Positions 1-12,065 are shown, numbered from the stretch's first letter. The stretch: 64,000 nt of DNA from Arion vulgaris (GCA_020796225.1 CM036767.1:27747253-27811252); one strand, 5' to 3'. Numbers and translations are program-made. The notes: a model not told the origin generated them from the letters alone.

Positions 1-340
1 AAAGCTACATTTGTAAAGTTATCCTTTTACACTGATCTTCCGAGCCCACATAAACTGTCCCTCATTTCGACTGCCTGTAAAACCTGATACAATTGAATTC
101 CATGAAGTTCCCAAAAAAATTGGCAAATTAAATTTATTCAGATTATTAACTTATTGATGTGTTTAAAAAAACAAAGTGTGCCCGAACGTGAATTGAGCGC
201 ATGTATACTGCAATGCAGGCAGGCACGTTATCAGCTGCTCTACAGAAACTTATAAATAAATGTGATTAAAATACGTTATAATAATAGTGACGTTATCATA
301 GCATTAAGGACTTGAGCAGAAAGTAATAATCTTTGTCAAA
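1..340. other. AT-rich sequence, nothing recognised
   Basis: No coding potential or repeat family could be recognised by eye. It lies outside the Helitron and the PLE fragment that follow. Confidence 0.5.
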
Positions 341-354
341 GTCTGTATGTAGTG

Positions 355-465
355 TGCTGTGACATTTGTCACTTTGTTGTATTGTTTGCTTGATAAAGGC
401 CTTGTTGGTCAAACGTTGCTGTGTATTGTTTTTGTATTTTGTAAAACTACCGTACTTTGTGATTA
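355..465 (+). mobile_element. PLE terminal-repeat fragment
   Basis: It shares the stretch CTTGATAAAGGCCTTGTTGG and the following TTTTGTAAAACTA...GTACTTTGT with the 3' arm of the Penelope-like element at 9960-10060. Only this ~110-bp terminal part is present, with no RT sequence attached, so it is a severely 5'-truncated or decayed copy. Confidence 0.7.
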
Positions 466-719
466 CACGCTTCTGAAAGCAACATGATCACGTGACAGGA
501 ACGCTCATGAAAACATGGATATACATTTTCAGCGATTTCTATGCAGAATGACCATGTGGTTAAGTTGGGAATATGGTTATAGAAACGATAAAAGTCTAGT
601 TTGATAATTTTTCCTCTTCGTATCCATGAAAGCCACCTTCTTGCCAAATTTCAAGTCCATAGGATGTCCAGATATCTCCAAACACTTGGGGCAGACATAC
701 AATTTCATTCATCTTTGTC

Positions 720-771
720 TTATATATGTATAGATATATATATATTATATATATTTTATTTATATATATTT

Positions 772-803
<32 letters not shown>
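720..803. repeat. (TA)n microsatellite
   Basis: A run of TA dinucleotides with a few interruptions. It borders the low-coordinate side of the Helitron, and another TA array (6650-6705) borders the other side. Confidence 0.9.
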
Positions 804-949
804 CTAGTGTACCTTACACGTATACGTCAACAGAAAATGAATTTAAAGGAAACTTGCTATAAAAATATGTAGTAATTATTTGTTTTATCATTGTCCTTTG
901 TTCATTTTCTTGGAGAAAAAAACTTACAATTTAACGTTTCATTTCAATT

Positions 950-2570
950 CTGTTTATTGAAGTGCTTTTGGATATACAATATTTTTGTTTTTCCATCTGG
1001 TGCATACACGAATAAATCAGAAGGTTTTCCGACGCGTGAACAGGCCACATATAGCTATCCATGTGAAAAGCAGGGATTTTCCAAATGTAGTCCACACACT
1101 TGTAGTGATTGTCCTTGTGATTTGTTGATGGTCATTGCAAAGGCGAAGTCGCACCGAAACTGCAAGCGTTTGAATTTGAATGGCATGTCTGTTGGAATCA
1201 TTGGGATGCGTGGCAATAGTATATCTTCTCCTTTAAATTTTCCATTTAAAATTGTACCTTCAATGATATTGTTCATCATATTTTTCACTAAAAGTCTAGT
1301 ACCGTTGCAAAGTCGTGGTGGATTGATGTTTCTGAGATGAATGATAGGCACGCCAATTTTCAATGTTAAAACATGTGGTGGCATGCTCAAATCAGTGAAT
1401 TCAAGAATTCAGTTGGATAATTGACAACTTCGCCTTGATTCATTACAGTATCGATGGACTTATACGTTGTCACTTCGCCTGGTATTTTGTTTTGAATGCT
1501 CAAATTCATGGCATATACATCCTTGTTTTTTTTTTGCTGCTAATATTGCACGTGCACTGAGCCACTGATGATTTTGTAATTATGTGCAATATTTGGGAAA
1601 ACTTTATGAATCAATTCGTCTGTGGTCGCTATGATGTTACAGAAGTTTGTTGGCAATGTGATACATCGTGTGGAATCATCGATTGCATTTTCCCATTCCC
1701 AATATCCAACAATTGTTTTACTAAACGCTCAGAGGTTTCATCATGTTGTAGTTGTATACGCATATTGGTCTTCAAAGTCAATTTCTGTATGTGTCTCCAT
1801 AAAACTGATGATTTCAGGCATGCATTAAGTTCATCAGCGGGTGTTGATCTTGGTATAACTGGTAGAGTTTGCCAGAAATCGCCAGACAATAAAATGAGTG
1901 CCCATCAAGAGCTGGTCATTTCCTCTCAAATCTTTCAGTGTACGATGAAGCGCTTCTAATGCTTTTTTGTGCGCCATAGTACATTCATCCCATATAATGA
2001 GTTGAAATAATTGGAGTACTTTACCCATTGCAGAATTTTTGTTGATATTGCATGTTGGTGTCTCAGTGATTTACATATTCAACGGCAATATCAGCGCTGA
2101 ATGCGCTGTTCAGCCACCATCTAAAAGAGTTGCTGCAATTCCAGAAGATGCGATTGCCAGTGCAATATTATTTCGTGATCGTATGGTTGCCAAAATAAGT
2201 GAAATGAGAAAAGTTTTGCCTGTGCCTCCGGGCGCATCTATGAAATACAATCCACCGTTTTGACTTGTAATTGCATGCATAATTCTGTCATATGCTATGC
2301 GTTGTTCCGAATCAATTTTGGAAGATTCGCTTGAACAAATGTACTCAATCGTTGATATCAAAGTGTGTTTCTGCTCCAACTCACAATCGAAAAGGTTGTT
2401 TGCAGATCGTTCTAGCGCATCCATTCCCAATTGCACCAGTGCTTTATTAGTGATTGCCAAACATATGTCCTCACTTGAAACCAATGCCTCATTATATACG
2501 CTTGGTGAATTGAATGTCAGGATTTTGATTCGCTGCACGCAAGCGATGTAGGATGTCTTCACTCATGTAG
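950..2570 (-). pseudogene. Helitron PIF1-like DNA helicase domain (broken)
   Basis: The helicase would unwind DNA during rolling-circle transposition. Walker A (APGGTGKT, near 2240-2220), Walker B (IIWDECTMAHK, about 1997-1965), the GDFWQTLPVIPRST segment (about 1880), the TINKSQGQSL motif (about 1125-1095) and the terminal YVACSRVGKPSDLFVYAPDG segment (about 1045-985) occur in the expected order. They lie in different frames, with breaks near 2110, 1900, 1600 and 1060. Residue spacing matches PIF1 helicases of Helitrons. Confidence 0.85.
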
Positions 2571-3410
2571 TCTTTGTATTTTTCCCAAAGTTCTTTTGGA
2601 TTGGATGGGAAGCACGTTGTTAATATTACTGCAAATAATGTGCGATTTGATGTGGTCGGCAGTATTGATGCATCAGCGAGTGAAGTGTCCCAATGTGCAT
2701 CGTTTTCAAGAAGATTTAATTCTTGGCAAGCTTCACGATAAGTAGTACATACGTGACCGTTAACTGTTCTCAATTCTTTGAAGGATGTTGGTCCACGTTT
2801 GTTGATTAACAGTAATCGCAAGTAAAAGCATTCTGCATTGTTTGGATGAACAGTGTACAAACAGCCTAACGCATTGGTCGAATATAAATTGGAATGTCCT
2901 TCAACTACTTTACCTTGTTTGCGACGCTGAAACTTTTCGCGTGCATTCCATGTGTAGTATGTTGGCAGTTCAGAGTAAAGTAGGCCTTTTGCAAATATAT
3001 CATCTCTACACAATGAGAAAATGCAGTTAACGTTGTTGGCGATGGTGACAATGCTCGTGCATGTGCATTATCTGTTGAGAAGTACACGCGCTGTCCATTT
3101 TCAAGGTGCACTGCCAAATGAACAACTGTTGGATGTCGCTTCATGAATTGGAAATGATAAAATGCGCCTATACTGCTTCATTGCTACTAATGTAGGCCCA
3201 GTTGATAACGCTCGATTTCATCGATGGATGCATTTATATTTGCCACTCCAAAACTGCCATATCGCTCCTTTGTTGACATATTTGCAAATGTACTTGATCG
3301 ATTTCACCGAATTGCAATACTCAACATTTATGTGTGCTTGTGACGCCTTTTGAGAGTAACGGTGAATACGGTACAACCCAACGATTATCAACTTCAACAT
3401 CATTGTTTCG
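2492..3410 (-). pseudogene. Helitron Rep/helicase linker region (broken)
   Basis: Segments such as LLLINKRGPTSFKELRTVNG (about 2805-2750) and VEYCNSVKSIKYICKYVNKG (about 3330-3270) are typical of Helitron proteins between the Rep domain and helicase. The YICKYVNKG stretch contains the position of the expected Rep catalytic tyrosines. Frames change at about 3013 and 3210. Confidence 0.8.
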
Positions 3411-3549
3411 CACTTTTACAGTGATGGATTTTCCACCATCTTCATTTGATCATCGACGATAGAGTGGATATCCGTCATTGCCAGTAATAGTATTGGCATG
3501 TAAGTCTTTTGGGTATCTTTTCGTGCATTTTCCATCAGACATGCATGGT

Positions 3550-4640
3550 GAATTATTGTTGAGTACGCCTACATGGACCATGAATCATGTTTTTGGTGAC
3601 GACTTCAAATAAGTCTGGATCAATGTCGACATCTGGTATTTCTGCTGAGATGACTTGATCAATTTGATCTGTGTGACTTTTTCGATCAACCAAATCAAAA
3701 TGTGTGCATGTGGCAATCCTCTTTTTTTTGCCATTCGATGGAATACATCCAACAGCGTGTCTCTCCAAAAACACGATGCTTGACAATGAAATCCATTAAA
3801 GATTTCAATTTTTGTTTGAATACACGTGTGGTAATATTATGACGATCAGATGATAATTGTCCAGCTAACAAAAGTTCTTTAATTTCATTCCAAGTAGGAT
3901 TGCATGTAAACGTGATAAATAAATCTGGACGGCCATGGGCGCGAACATATGTCATTGCATCTTGTGCGTATTCATGCATGTGCCGACTCCTGTAAATGGC
4001 TGGTAGTATGACCATTTTTCCCAATTCATTAGGATTCATCATTAACAATTGCATCACGTAAATGAATGTACTGTTCTGAACGCAACTTGGTTTGATTTAA
4101 TCGAATGTAGAGAGTCGCTCAGTTTCGATCAGATACATATCGAAATGTATTGATGGAACAATTGTCGACATTTCAAGATATGATTTTCAGGTTCACTTAA
4201 TCATTATTCGATATGAATAATAATTCATAGCATTAACTTTCTTATTCATTTCCTCATCTGTTTGTGGATTTCTCAATTTGATGTTGAAATGATATCCATC
4301 TTCTCCTTGCCAAAATAATATCGGATATTGTAATCCGTTGTAGGAGCGATGAGTTTCTGAGACTCGCTGAACATCACCACTTCTGCAATGAAGAATTATA
4401 TCACGCGAATTAAATTCTTCGCCAACCATAACGATCGCCACTTCATCAATTGTTGGTGCATTGTACTGTCTTTCGTGTTGACCAACAGGTTTTTTGTCTG
4501 CTCTAAGTACAACTCGGTAGTCATCAGCTGGTAATTGTTGCAGGGCAGTTCTGAACAATCGAATTAATTCGGTGTGTTGATCGAATAAAGTTTGTAATGC
4601 AGCGACTATTTCTCGCTTTGACACGTATTGAATCTACAAC
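3550..4640 (-). pseudogene. Helitron-like N / Rep endonuclease region (broken)
   Basis: The segment AMTYVRAHGRPDLFITFTCN (about 3965-3905) and the preceding PAIYRSRHMHEYAQDA are hallmarks of the Helitron-like N domain. The two-histidine motif survives as CHMHTF near 3705, but a frameshift follows directly and the sequence continues in another frame with THFDLVDR and MIHGPCR. An upstream piece at 4624-4193 reads FWQGEDGYHFNI and MNYYSYRIMI, also typical for this family. Confidence 0.8.
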
Positions 4641-5084
4641 GTTGATCAATTTGTTCATCATTGTTTCCCATGAAATAAATTTGAAGAAATTTGTAATCTG
4701 CGTCGGGCAGTGGCAGTAGTGAGCCAGCACGATGATAAATTTGCCCTTGAACTTTGAATGTGGGCATGTAATTTCACGCACGTATATTTGTTGCACCGAA
4801 CAATGTCATTTGGAAACATGAATTGTACTTGCGTATGTTTGCCTAGAAATGTTTTGATTGGCTTGTGTCACCTGGTACCAATGTTGATAATGGTTCGGGT
4901 GGTGAATGTAATACTGGCAATTTCACTTTTCCATCCGCGCAGCACATTCCTGGTGATTCATTCTTAAATTTGACGGCACTGCAATACATGCATAATCTAT
5001 CCATTTTTCCAATAACCACATTTGGATGAAGACTATAATCATAATTTGTATTGTAATGGAAAGCACCTAGATTTAAATCAGCGT

Positions 5085-5495
5085 GCAGTGTTCGTCTGGA
5101 TTGAGTAGTGCGTATCCGAGCGGTTTGCAGTCTTGCTTCCCGTTGCTCGATTGTTTCAGCTAAACGGACTTGAGCAGTGCGATCGATTGGTTCTTAGTCT
5201 TGCTCAACGATGCTCGCTCTGTTTGACGAACGGGCTTTAGCAGTGCGAACTCGATTGGTTCCTAGTCTTGCTTCACGGTGCTCGTATGTTTCAGACGAAC
5301 GGGCTTCAGCAGTGCGAACTCGATTGGTTCCTAGTCTTGCTTCACGTTGCTCGCCTGTTTCAGACGAACGGGCTTCAGCAGTGCAACTCAAACAGTTTTC
5401 AGTCTTGCTTCCCTGCTCGTATGTTTCAGATAACGGACTTGAGCAGTGCATGCTCGAACGTTTCAGTCTTGCTTCCCGGTGCTCATCTGTTTCTG
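5085..5495 (-). repeat. ~68-bp tandem repeat encoding Arg-rich units
   Basis: About six units, each carrying variants of GTTTCAGACGAACGGGCTTC and CAGTCTTGCTTCCCG. On the - strand the units translate as repeats of REARLGTNRVRTAEARSSET. Arg/Glu-rich repeats upstream of the Rep region are common in Helitron proteins, so this is probably the N-terminal part of the transposon protein rather than a separate satellite. Confidence 0.8.
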
Positions 5496-5734
5496 AAGCT
5501 AGTAATGCCTTTCTTTTCGTGATCTAGGTGTAGATGGGCCAATAGCTTTTGTTTGGGAGGCATAATTGAAAATGTGGAAAATTGTTGAAGTTTCGCTGGA
5601 ATAAATAAAAAAATTAGCATTTGATTAAATTCTATTAGGAAATGCATATCTACTATATATATTAACATATAAATGCAAGGAAATGCGCGTAATATGTTTT
5701 GAAAATCAGTTAAACTGTATAAATCATTTGTCCA

Positions 5735-6200
5735 AACTACTCACACTGCAAGCGCCACCTATTGCGAAATGGTTGTACTAATTTAGAATTGCACGTCGCT
5801 ATAGCGGTCAATGGTATGGATTGATTTACAAAATAATAAATGGTAATCCCTGCTTCTGTCGTGTAATCTAATATTGGGTAATATTCATACATATTAAGTG
5901 TACATTGTACATCAGGTAAACGTTGATGGCAAAATAACCATCTTGCCATTTATAGAAATGCCCGCCAATAGCTTCCCTCAAATGAACGTATTCCTCGGAT
6001 CGTAGTTTTGTTTGGTTTAATCGAATATAGAGCAATTTTTGCCAACATAGCTAACAAACATCGATGGAATAGTTGGCGATAACTTAAAATATGATTTGCA
6101 GTATCTATGATCATGATTAGAAACAAACCTGGATTGCGTATTTTAAATTCAGCTTGTTTGAAATATTGACTTGAATCATACATCATCGAATCATGTAGAT
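5735..6200 (-). pseudogene. Second, diverged Helitron N-region copy
   Basis: The stretch around 6000-6110 (TTTGGTTTAATCGAATATAG and following) resembles 4085-4200 in the main element. This indicates either a partial duplication inside the Helitron or an older, separate fragment next to it. The translation is too decayed to assign domains. Confidence 0.5.
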
Positions 6201-6261
6201 GCGCATACCGTAAACTTCCGGAAGAAACTCTCGATGAAATTTGCTTGATTTTTAAAAAGAT

Positions 6262-6600
6262 TTTTTTCTAAAATTGTCAGCGATACATATTTAAAACTAT
6301 GACAGGTAGCATTCCGACATCAAAACAAACATAAACAAACATATCCTGTAAATTTCAGCTAAATCTGATGTGTATATACTAATATGTACACCGTAGACTT
6401 CCTGAAACGTTAATGGCAATTTGGTTAGAAACTCTGATGAAATGAGTGTTATTATTTTTAGATTTTTTCGAAAGCTTCAGCGCTACCTATTTCAAACTGT
6501 GACAGGTAGCATCCGACATCAAAACAAACATATCCTGTAAATTTCAGCTACATCTGTTCAGTAGTTTCCGAGTCTATAGGTAACAAACAAACATACATAC
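6262..6600. repeat. Two-copy internal repeat near Helitron end
   Basis: Two blocks share GACAGGTAGCAT(T)CCGACATC and CATATCCTGTAAATTTCAGC, starting near 6301 and 6501. The second ends in an (ACAA)/(ACAT)-rich tail before a TA array. Probably terminal non-coding sequence of the Helitron. Confidence 0.7.
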
Positions 6601-6639
6601 ATACATCCATACATCCATTTTTATATATATATTGTAGAT

Positions 6640-6649
<10 letters not shown>

Positions 6650-6705
<56 letters not shown>
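6650..6705. repeat. (TA)n microsatellite
   Basis: Nearly pure TA dinucleotides at the high-coordinate edge of the Helitron. Confidence 0.95.
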
Positions 6706-6709
<4 letters not shown>

Positions 6710-7498
6710 GTGTATCGGTAGCGCTCTTTCAGTTATGTCCCTTTACGCTTAACTCCCTTTTGTTTACATTCCTGTACAGGAATGTGCAAGGTTACGAAAT
6801 GGCGACATTTCAGTAGGCTTATATGTAGCTTCAAAGTCCGGCTGTTGTTAATGTAAAAACACACTATATACGCTATTGCATTTAGCTATAATAAAAGTTC
6901 ATATGTAGCTCTAGATTATTGTGTAGTTTAAGTCTGTTATATAATATAGTTATGAAGTTATATCGGTATGAACTAGTCACTTTCCAAGTAGCTGACGATG
7001 TGCTAATTACGCTGATAGTGTACGTTGTTAATATTCATTGAAGGAAGAAATATACTGTACAAACATGTACAAAGTTTAGTTTTTTGACAAGGGAACACGT
7101 TATCAATACTAAAATTTATGTTTCTTAATACAACATTTAACAGAAATATAGTGAGAATTCTTCATTGCCGTGAGATTTTCTGAATGAATAAGAGTAAGAT
7201 AATAAGATAAGAATAAGTAATAAGATCAAAAAATTGTTTAAATAAAAATGAAATTGTAATAAGACTGTAGAATATAATGATTCCAGAATAAATTAATTTT
7301 AAAGAATTTTATTTCATTATAACGTGAGCACAATGGTTGACATATAATACTATACTCATATAATGTCATTAGCTAACGAAAGACGAATTTTAAAAGCTAT
7401 GTCTGGTCATTTATAATAGCATAAAAATGGCATAGACAGTTATGACAAATTTACTGTTAAATTGCTAATATATTTAACATATCTCAACCTACAAAATG

Positions 7499-7499
<1 letters not shown>
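6710..7499. other. AT-rich sequence, nothing recognised
   Basis: No ORF, known repeat or splice-consistent exon was recognised between the Helitron and the PLE. Confidence 0.5.

Positions 7500-7559
<60 letters not shown>
7499..7559. repeat. (AT)n microsatellite
   Basis: A run of AT dinucleotides directly at the left edge of the PLE. A short TATATATATATA run also lies at its right edge (10073-10085), which suggests insertion into an AT array. Confidence 0.95.
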
Positions 7560-7561
<2 letters not shown>

Positions 7562-10073
7562 CAAAAATAGGGGAAGACTGCAGTAAAACTTGGTAAATAG
7601 TGAAACACGTATAAACAAAGTACTATAGTTTTACAAAATACATAAACAGTGACGATAAACAGCAACCTTTCGACCAACAAGGCCTTTATCAAGCAAACGA
7701 ACAAACAGGAGTGACAAATTAAAATGAAACACAAATGGACGACCAAATACCAACGTATCTAAGGAAAATCTGGAATAAAACGAATAACAAATAAATGTAA
7801 CACAAAAGACACATAAAAACTAGAAATAGAAAAGAAACAATGAAACATCTAGTAAATATATAACTTGAATACATGCAACATATACCCATATAGATTATAA
7901 AGCATGGGAAGAGAAAGTACTAAGAAGCATAAGAATGTAATACATGCAACATATACCCATAGAGATTACAAAGCATTGGAAGAGAAAGTACCAGAATGAT
8001 TACAATAGTAAAGTCCGTACAGTAATTAAGAACTTAATTGCCTCTAACGACCTTCCTACCTGCGCATCATCACTTTGTGTCATCGATAGCTGTTTAGGAA
8101 AACCCGCTTTTATATGCTCCCAAAATTCATAAACTGAACAATCCGGGTAGGCCCATCGTTTCTGCTTGCTCTTGTCCTACGGAACATATCTCCGAATTTC
8201 TTGATAGTATCTTCAATCCTATAGTCACCACACTACCTTCATTCTTGAAAGATACGAACCACACCTTTGTCTGTTTTTTCGTCTATTGAGTTGTTGCCTG
8301 GCAGGACTTACCGCCTCTTCCTCCTTGATGTGTGCTCATTGTACACCTCCATACCTCATTCCGACGGACTTCAAGCTCTCCAGTTCTTTCTCGACAGGAG
8401 AACTAACCCACTTGTCTCCACCTCGGCTCTCCTTCGTCTTGCAGAACTAGTTCTAACTCTCAACTCCTTTCAGTTCAATGACCAGTTCTTTGAGCAGATC
8501 AGTGGGGTCGCCATGGGTACTAAAATGGGACCCAGTTATGCTTGTCTATTCATGGGTCATCTTGAGCACCTAGTATGGAATTCCTATGATGGCCCTCTTC
8601 CGTCTGTGTATCATAGATACATTGATGATTGTATTGGCATTAACGATATGCCTGAAGCCGATTTGTCACGCTTCATTAATTTCATTAATGTCTTCAATCC
8701 TGCCATTCGGTTTACATCTCACATCTCTACCTCTTGTGTCAACTTTCTTGACATCACTATCACTATCAGCCTATCCACCATCACTACATCAGTATACTAC
8801 AAGCCTACTGATGCACATAGTTTTCTTCTTTATACCTCTTCCCATTCCCAGGCTTGTCGTGATTCTTTACCATTCTCTCAACTTGGCCTTCTGCCGCTTC
8901 TGAGCGAGGACGACGATTTCCTCGATAGAGCTCACGAGATGCTGGATTTCTTTCGTAAGCGCTTATACCCGGATAAGGTGCTTGCTTCTGCTATGCTGCG
9001 CGTTCAGCAAATTTTTCGCCAGGAGGCTCTCTCTAACCAGCATAGAACTTCCAATTCTGACAGGGTGAAACTTGTCTTAACTTTCCACCCTCATAGTTCC
9101 CTTGTGAAGAAAGTCTTATTCCGTCATCTCTCCATTCTTCAGTCTGATCCTGATACACGTTCAATCTTCCAACACTATCCTTTGGTGCGCACAGACGGGA
9201 CAGAAGCCTTAAGGATATGTTAGTTCACAGTCGCCTCAAGCCAAACATCCAGAGTCATTTTGGCACCATCCAGTGTGGTCGCGGCGCTGTAACACTTGTG
9301 CTTATGTAATACAGACCCGCACGGTGTCTTTTCCAAAAGCCACGCTCGTTGTTGAAGACAGTTTCACGTGCGAGTCCCGTAATATTATCTATGCCATTAT
9401 CTGCAAGCTGTGCAACAAGGCCTATATTGGGGAAACCAGCAGGAGACTCAGTGACCGATTCGCCCAACACTTGCGTGATATACGCCAATGCTCTGTGACC
9501 CTGTAGCTACCCATTTCAATGATACTGGCCATTCAGGAGCTTGCGATGTCCAGGTCACAGCCATCCGATCATGTTCCTCTGATGATCGTAGTCGATTTGC
9601 TCTGGAGAATCGGTTGATTTCTTTGTATGGTACCTTGTGACCACGCTGGCTCAACGTATTACATTCTTATGCTTCTTAGTACTTTCTCTTCCAATGCTTT
9701 GTAATCTCTATGGGTATATGTTGCATGTATTACATTCTTATGCTTCTTAGTACTTTCTCTTCCCATGCTTTATAATCTATATGGGTATATGTTGCATGTA
9801 TTCAAGTTATATATTTACTAGATGTTTCATTGTTTCTTTTCTATTTCTAGTTTTTATGTGTGTTTTTGTGTTACATTTATTTCGTTATTCGTTTTATTCC
9901 AGATTTTCCTTAGATACGTTGGTATTTGGTCGTCATTTGTGTTTCATTTTAATTTGTCACTCCTGTTTGTTCGCTTGCTTGATAAAGGCCTTGTTGGTCA
10001 AACGCTTGCTGTTTATCGTCACTGTTTATGTATTTTGTAAAACTATAGTACTTTGTTTGTACGTGTTTCACTA
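7560..10073 (+). mobile_element. Near full-length Penelope-like element with inverted ends
   Basis: An RT plus GIY-YIG coding region (about 8090-9650) is flanked by long inverted repeats: 7601-7991 is almost the exact reverse complement of 9679-10072. Both arms contain the same internal ~73-bp duplication (GTACTTTCTCTTCC(A/C)ATGCTTT units). The left arm extends ~40 bp further (AGGGGAAGACTGCAGTAAAA) than the right. Terminal repeats in direct or inverted orientation are known for Penelope elements. Near-identity of the arms suggests a recent insertion. Confidence 0.9.
8090..9650 (+). pseudogene. PLE reverse transcriptase + GIY-YIG endonuclease (frameshifted)
   Basis: The protein would copy element RNA at a nicked target. 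In order: FYMLPKIHK and [12 protein letters not shown] (8108-8175), RT motif A as FLLDVCSLYTSIPH (about 8316-8356), [19 protein letters not shown] (about 8511-8567), catalytic YIDD in [10 protein letters not shown] (about 8612-8640), FLDITI (about 8746), and a C-terminal GIY-YIG domain ([20 protein letters not shown], about 9381-9440, then [10 protein letters not shown]). The frame is broken near 8110-8270, 9187 (one base lost relative to the copy at 28130), 9283 and 9498. All catalytic RT motifs are visible, so inactivation is recent. Confidence 0.88.
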
Positions 10074-10085
10074 TATATATATATA

Positions 10086-10560
10086 AATGTTAATCACAAT
10101 AACATAAATTCACACATCTATTTCCATAAATACATAAGGATAGCTTACTTCTTCATGAACTATGTAATGTTTAACATAATTAATTTATCATTTAACAATA
10201 ATACTTTCATTTCTAAATATACTGCTAATGGTAGTTCAAACAAAAATACATATCTTCATACATTGACAATACACATTTGTAATATAATTGTACAATTCTA
10301 CTAGCCCATATTAGTCATGATTAATGTAGCTCACAATTATAATTAATAACTTACTCATACATACTTTGCTCACACATACTTGCTCATACATACTTACTCA
10401 TACATACTTACACAAACTTGCTTATATATACTTCATGACATGTAAAATGCTTGCCTAAGACATCTTACAAACACACATTACATATAAATATTAACTTCTA
10501 AATTGTTATTAAGACAGCTAGACAATACAGCAGTGACAAATTGTACAGCCCAGAGGTCTG
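10086..10560. repeat. AT-rich stretch with short imperfect repeats
   Basis: At 10355-10430 there are five or so imperfect copies of ACTCATACATACTT. The remainder is AT-rich without recognised content. Confidence 0.6.
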
Positions 10561-10570
10561 CTATTATTTA

Positions 10571-11226
10571 AACTTTATGTTTTTCACAGTGAACTTGTGT
10601 ATTTACAGTTGGATAAGTTTGTAGCAGCTGTGTTTCTATGATAAATTTTAATTCCTTAGTTTTATTTCTTATACCCCAAGCTCTTTTCTCTATACCAGCT
10701 ACCATTGAATGTACAACTTCTCCGCCCTGTTCTCCTAAAAAGCCCAATCCGAAACCATTAAGCATGATCCAGTTTGCACAGTGATGTTCTAGTATGTGTT
10801 GTTTTGGAATTATTTTATCTGGAAAATACAGTCTGTACATTTTCATGTAATCTTGTATTGCTAATTGTATTTCTGGAACTGTGTCAGCATGGATTGGTCT
10901 ACTGTGTGAGATGTAATTGTGAACTTTTTCAAATGCTGTATTTAATGAATTAAAAATGTCTCTTGTGATCAATGCAATATTTATTATATCCTTATTCTGT
11001 GTGTACAATTGTGTGTGTGTTATGACATCTTCTGTGAGATCTTTATAGACTTTACATGTTAAGTATTTATGACAGTGGTTACCAACAAAAGCTCTACTAT
11101 GATATGCCTGTGGTGTGATTTTGTGTTTGTCTAATACTTTATCTAACTGTGAACACACTGGACCAGACCTATCACACAGTGCTACAAACTCAAGTTCTAA
11201 TATGCTTGCTTGTGCGTAACTTCCAA
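10571..11226 (-). CDS. Transposon-like ORF C-terminal part, unrecognised family
   Basis: A continuous reading frame of about 219 codons, open upstream of the first Met at 11158 (SYAQASILELEFVALCDRSG) and ending in a stop near 10568. It contains DKIIPKQHILEHHCANWI followed by GFGLGFLGEQGGEVVHS. The combination of a 'PK.H.LE.H' segment and a 'G.G.GEQG.E..H' segment is familiar from repeated ORFs in cnidarian and other invertebrate genomes that are probably transposon-derived; that attribution is from memory of pattern only. It is undamaged over its length, unlike neighbouring elements. No intron, signal peptide or membrane segment is evident. Confidence 0.5.
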
Positions 11227-11229
11227 TAG

Positions 11230-12060
11230 CATAATGTTACGAACTTACAGTCCCTAATTAGATCTCCAAAACATATTGTAATCGGTCGTTGGTAATATTC
11301 AGATAATGTAATAATGTCTTCTGTCGTCAATATATATGGATGATTGCATCTAGTCACATTTAGCTAGGAATTTATATCACTAAACTTGCTATTCGATACA
11401 AATAGCAACTAACCAGCAGAAATACAGCATAACAGAGTTTTGTAATTATGCTTAGAATTAGCGTTTATCGCTCTGTAAATAACAACACTGTTGTTTACAA
11501 GAGTCGGAGTGAACATGACGTAGTAGTCGATAAAAGTGACATCGAAACAAAACTGGGTCGTCAATCTAGCGATCAAAAGTTTGTAGCTTCAAGATAATGT
11601 GCACACACTAAAATTGAACAAAAGAGAGAGGAATCATTCATCATTTTGAAAATGTATGATTCAGTGACGTAATATATTTTAATCGTATGAAAATATGAAG
11701 TTTTGGAGCTGTAACTGTGCAAAAGTAGCGGTGTACAAAATTATTGTGGTGACCCTTCGTAATTGTCTCGTTATAGGTAGCTTTCCCTTACGAAATGTTT
11801 ATAAAATTGTTTGGTAATATGGAATACTTTAAAGTTTATAATAAATTTCATATTTTCTAGAAAAATTGACATACAAGAATACTAACCTGATTTATTTCAC
11901 ACCAGTTTCACCGATTCACTAGAAATTCAAAATGGATACAAGTTATGAACTTTTTTATTACCCAACATTCAACGCGCGAAGAATGTCTTGGAGGTTTCTT
12001 AAAGATCGGTATTTTAATACAAATAGGTCGCCGTGATATATATATATGTATGTATATATG
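11230..12060. other. AT-rich sequence, nothing recognised
   Basis: No ORF of note; ends in a short ATATAT/ATGTATAT run at 12038-12062 that precedes an F1 LINE fragment. Confidence 0.5.
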
Positions 12061-12065
12061 TATAC

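Larger units (their letters stand above)
806..6640 (-). mobile_element. Helitron-type rolling-circle transposon, decayed
   Basis: On the - strand the order is Arg-rich N-terminal repeats, Helitron-like N/Rep region, then PIF1-type helicase, the standard layout of autonomous Helitrons. The reading frame is broken by many frameshifts and stops, so the copy is dead. Boundaries are approximate. The high-coordinate side contains two related ~130-bp blocks (6262-6400 and 6470-6600) followed by ACAAACAAACATACATACAT, a style of end often seen in Helitron/Helentron copies. The low-coordinate side reads, on the - strand, GTGTAAGGTACACTAG then T, which could be a short hairpin plus CTAG end, but this is weak. 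Confidence 0.75.

Noticed and set aside
1582..1959. + strand ORFs inside the Helitron
   Set aside because: The - strand carries recognisable PIF1 helicase motifs over the same bases, so these are shadows.
7560..10073. Hammerhead ribozyme in the PLE terminal repeats, as known for many PLEs
   Set aside because: I looked for the CTGATGA...GAAA core on both strands of the arms and did not see it. A covariance search could still find a divergent form.
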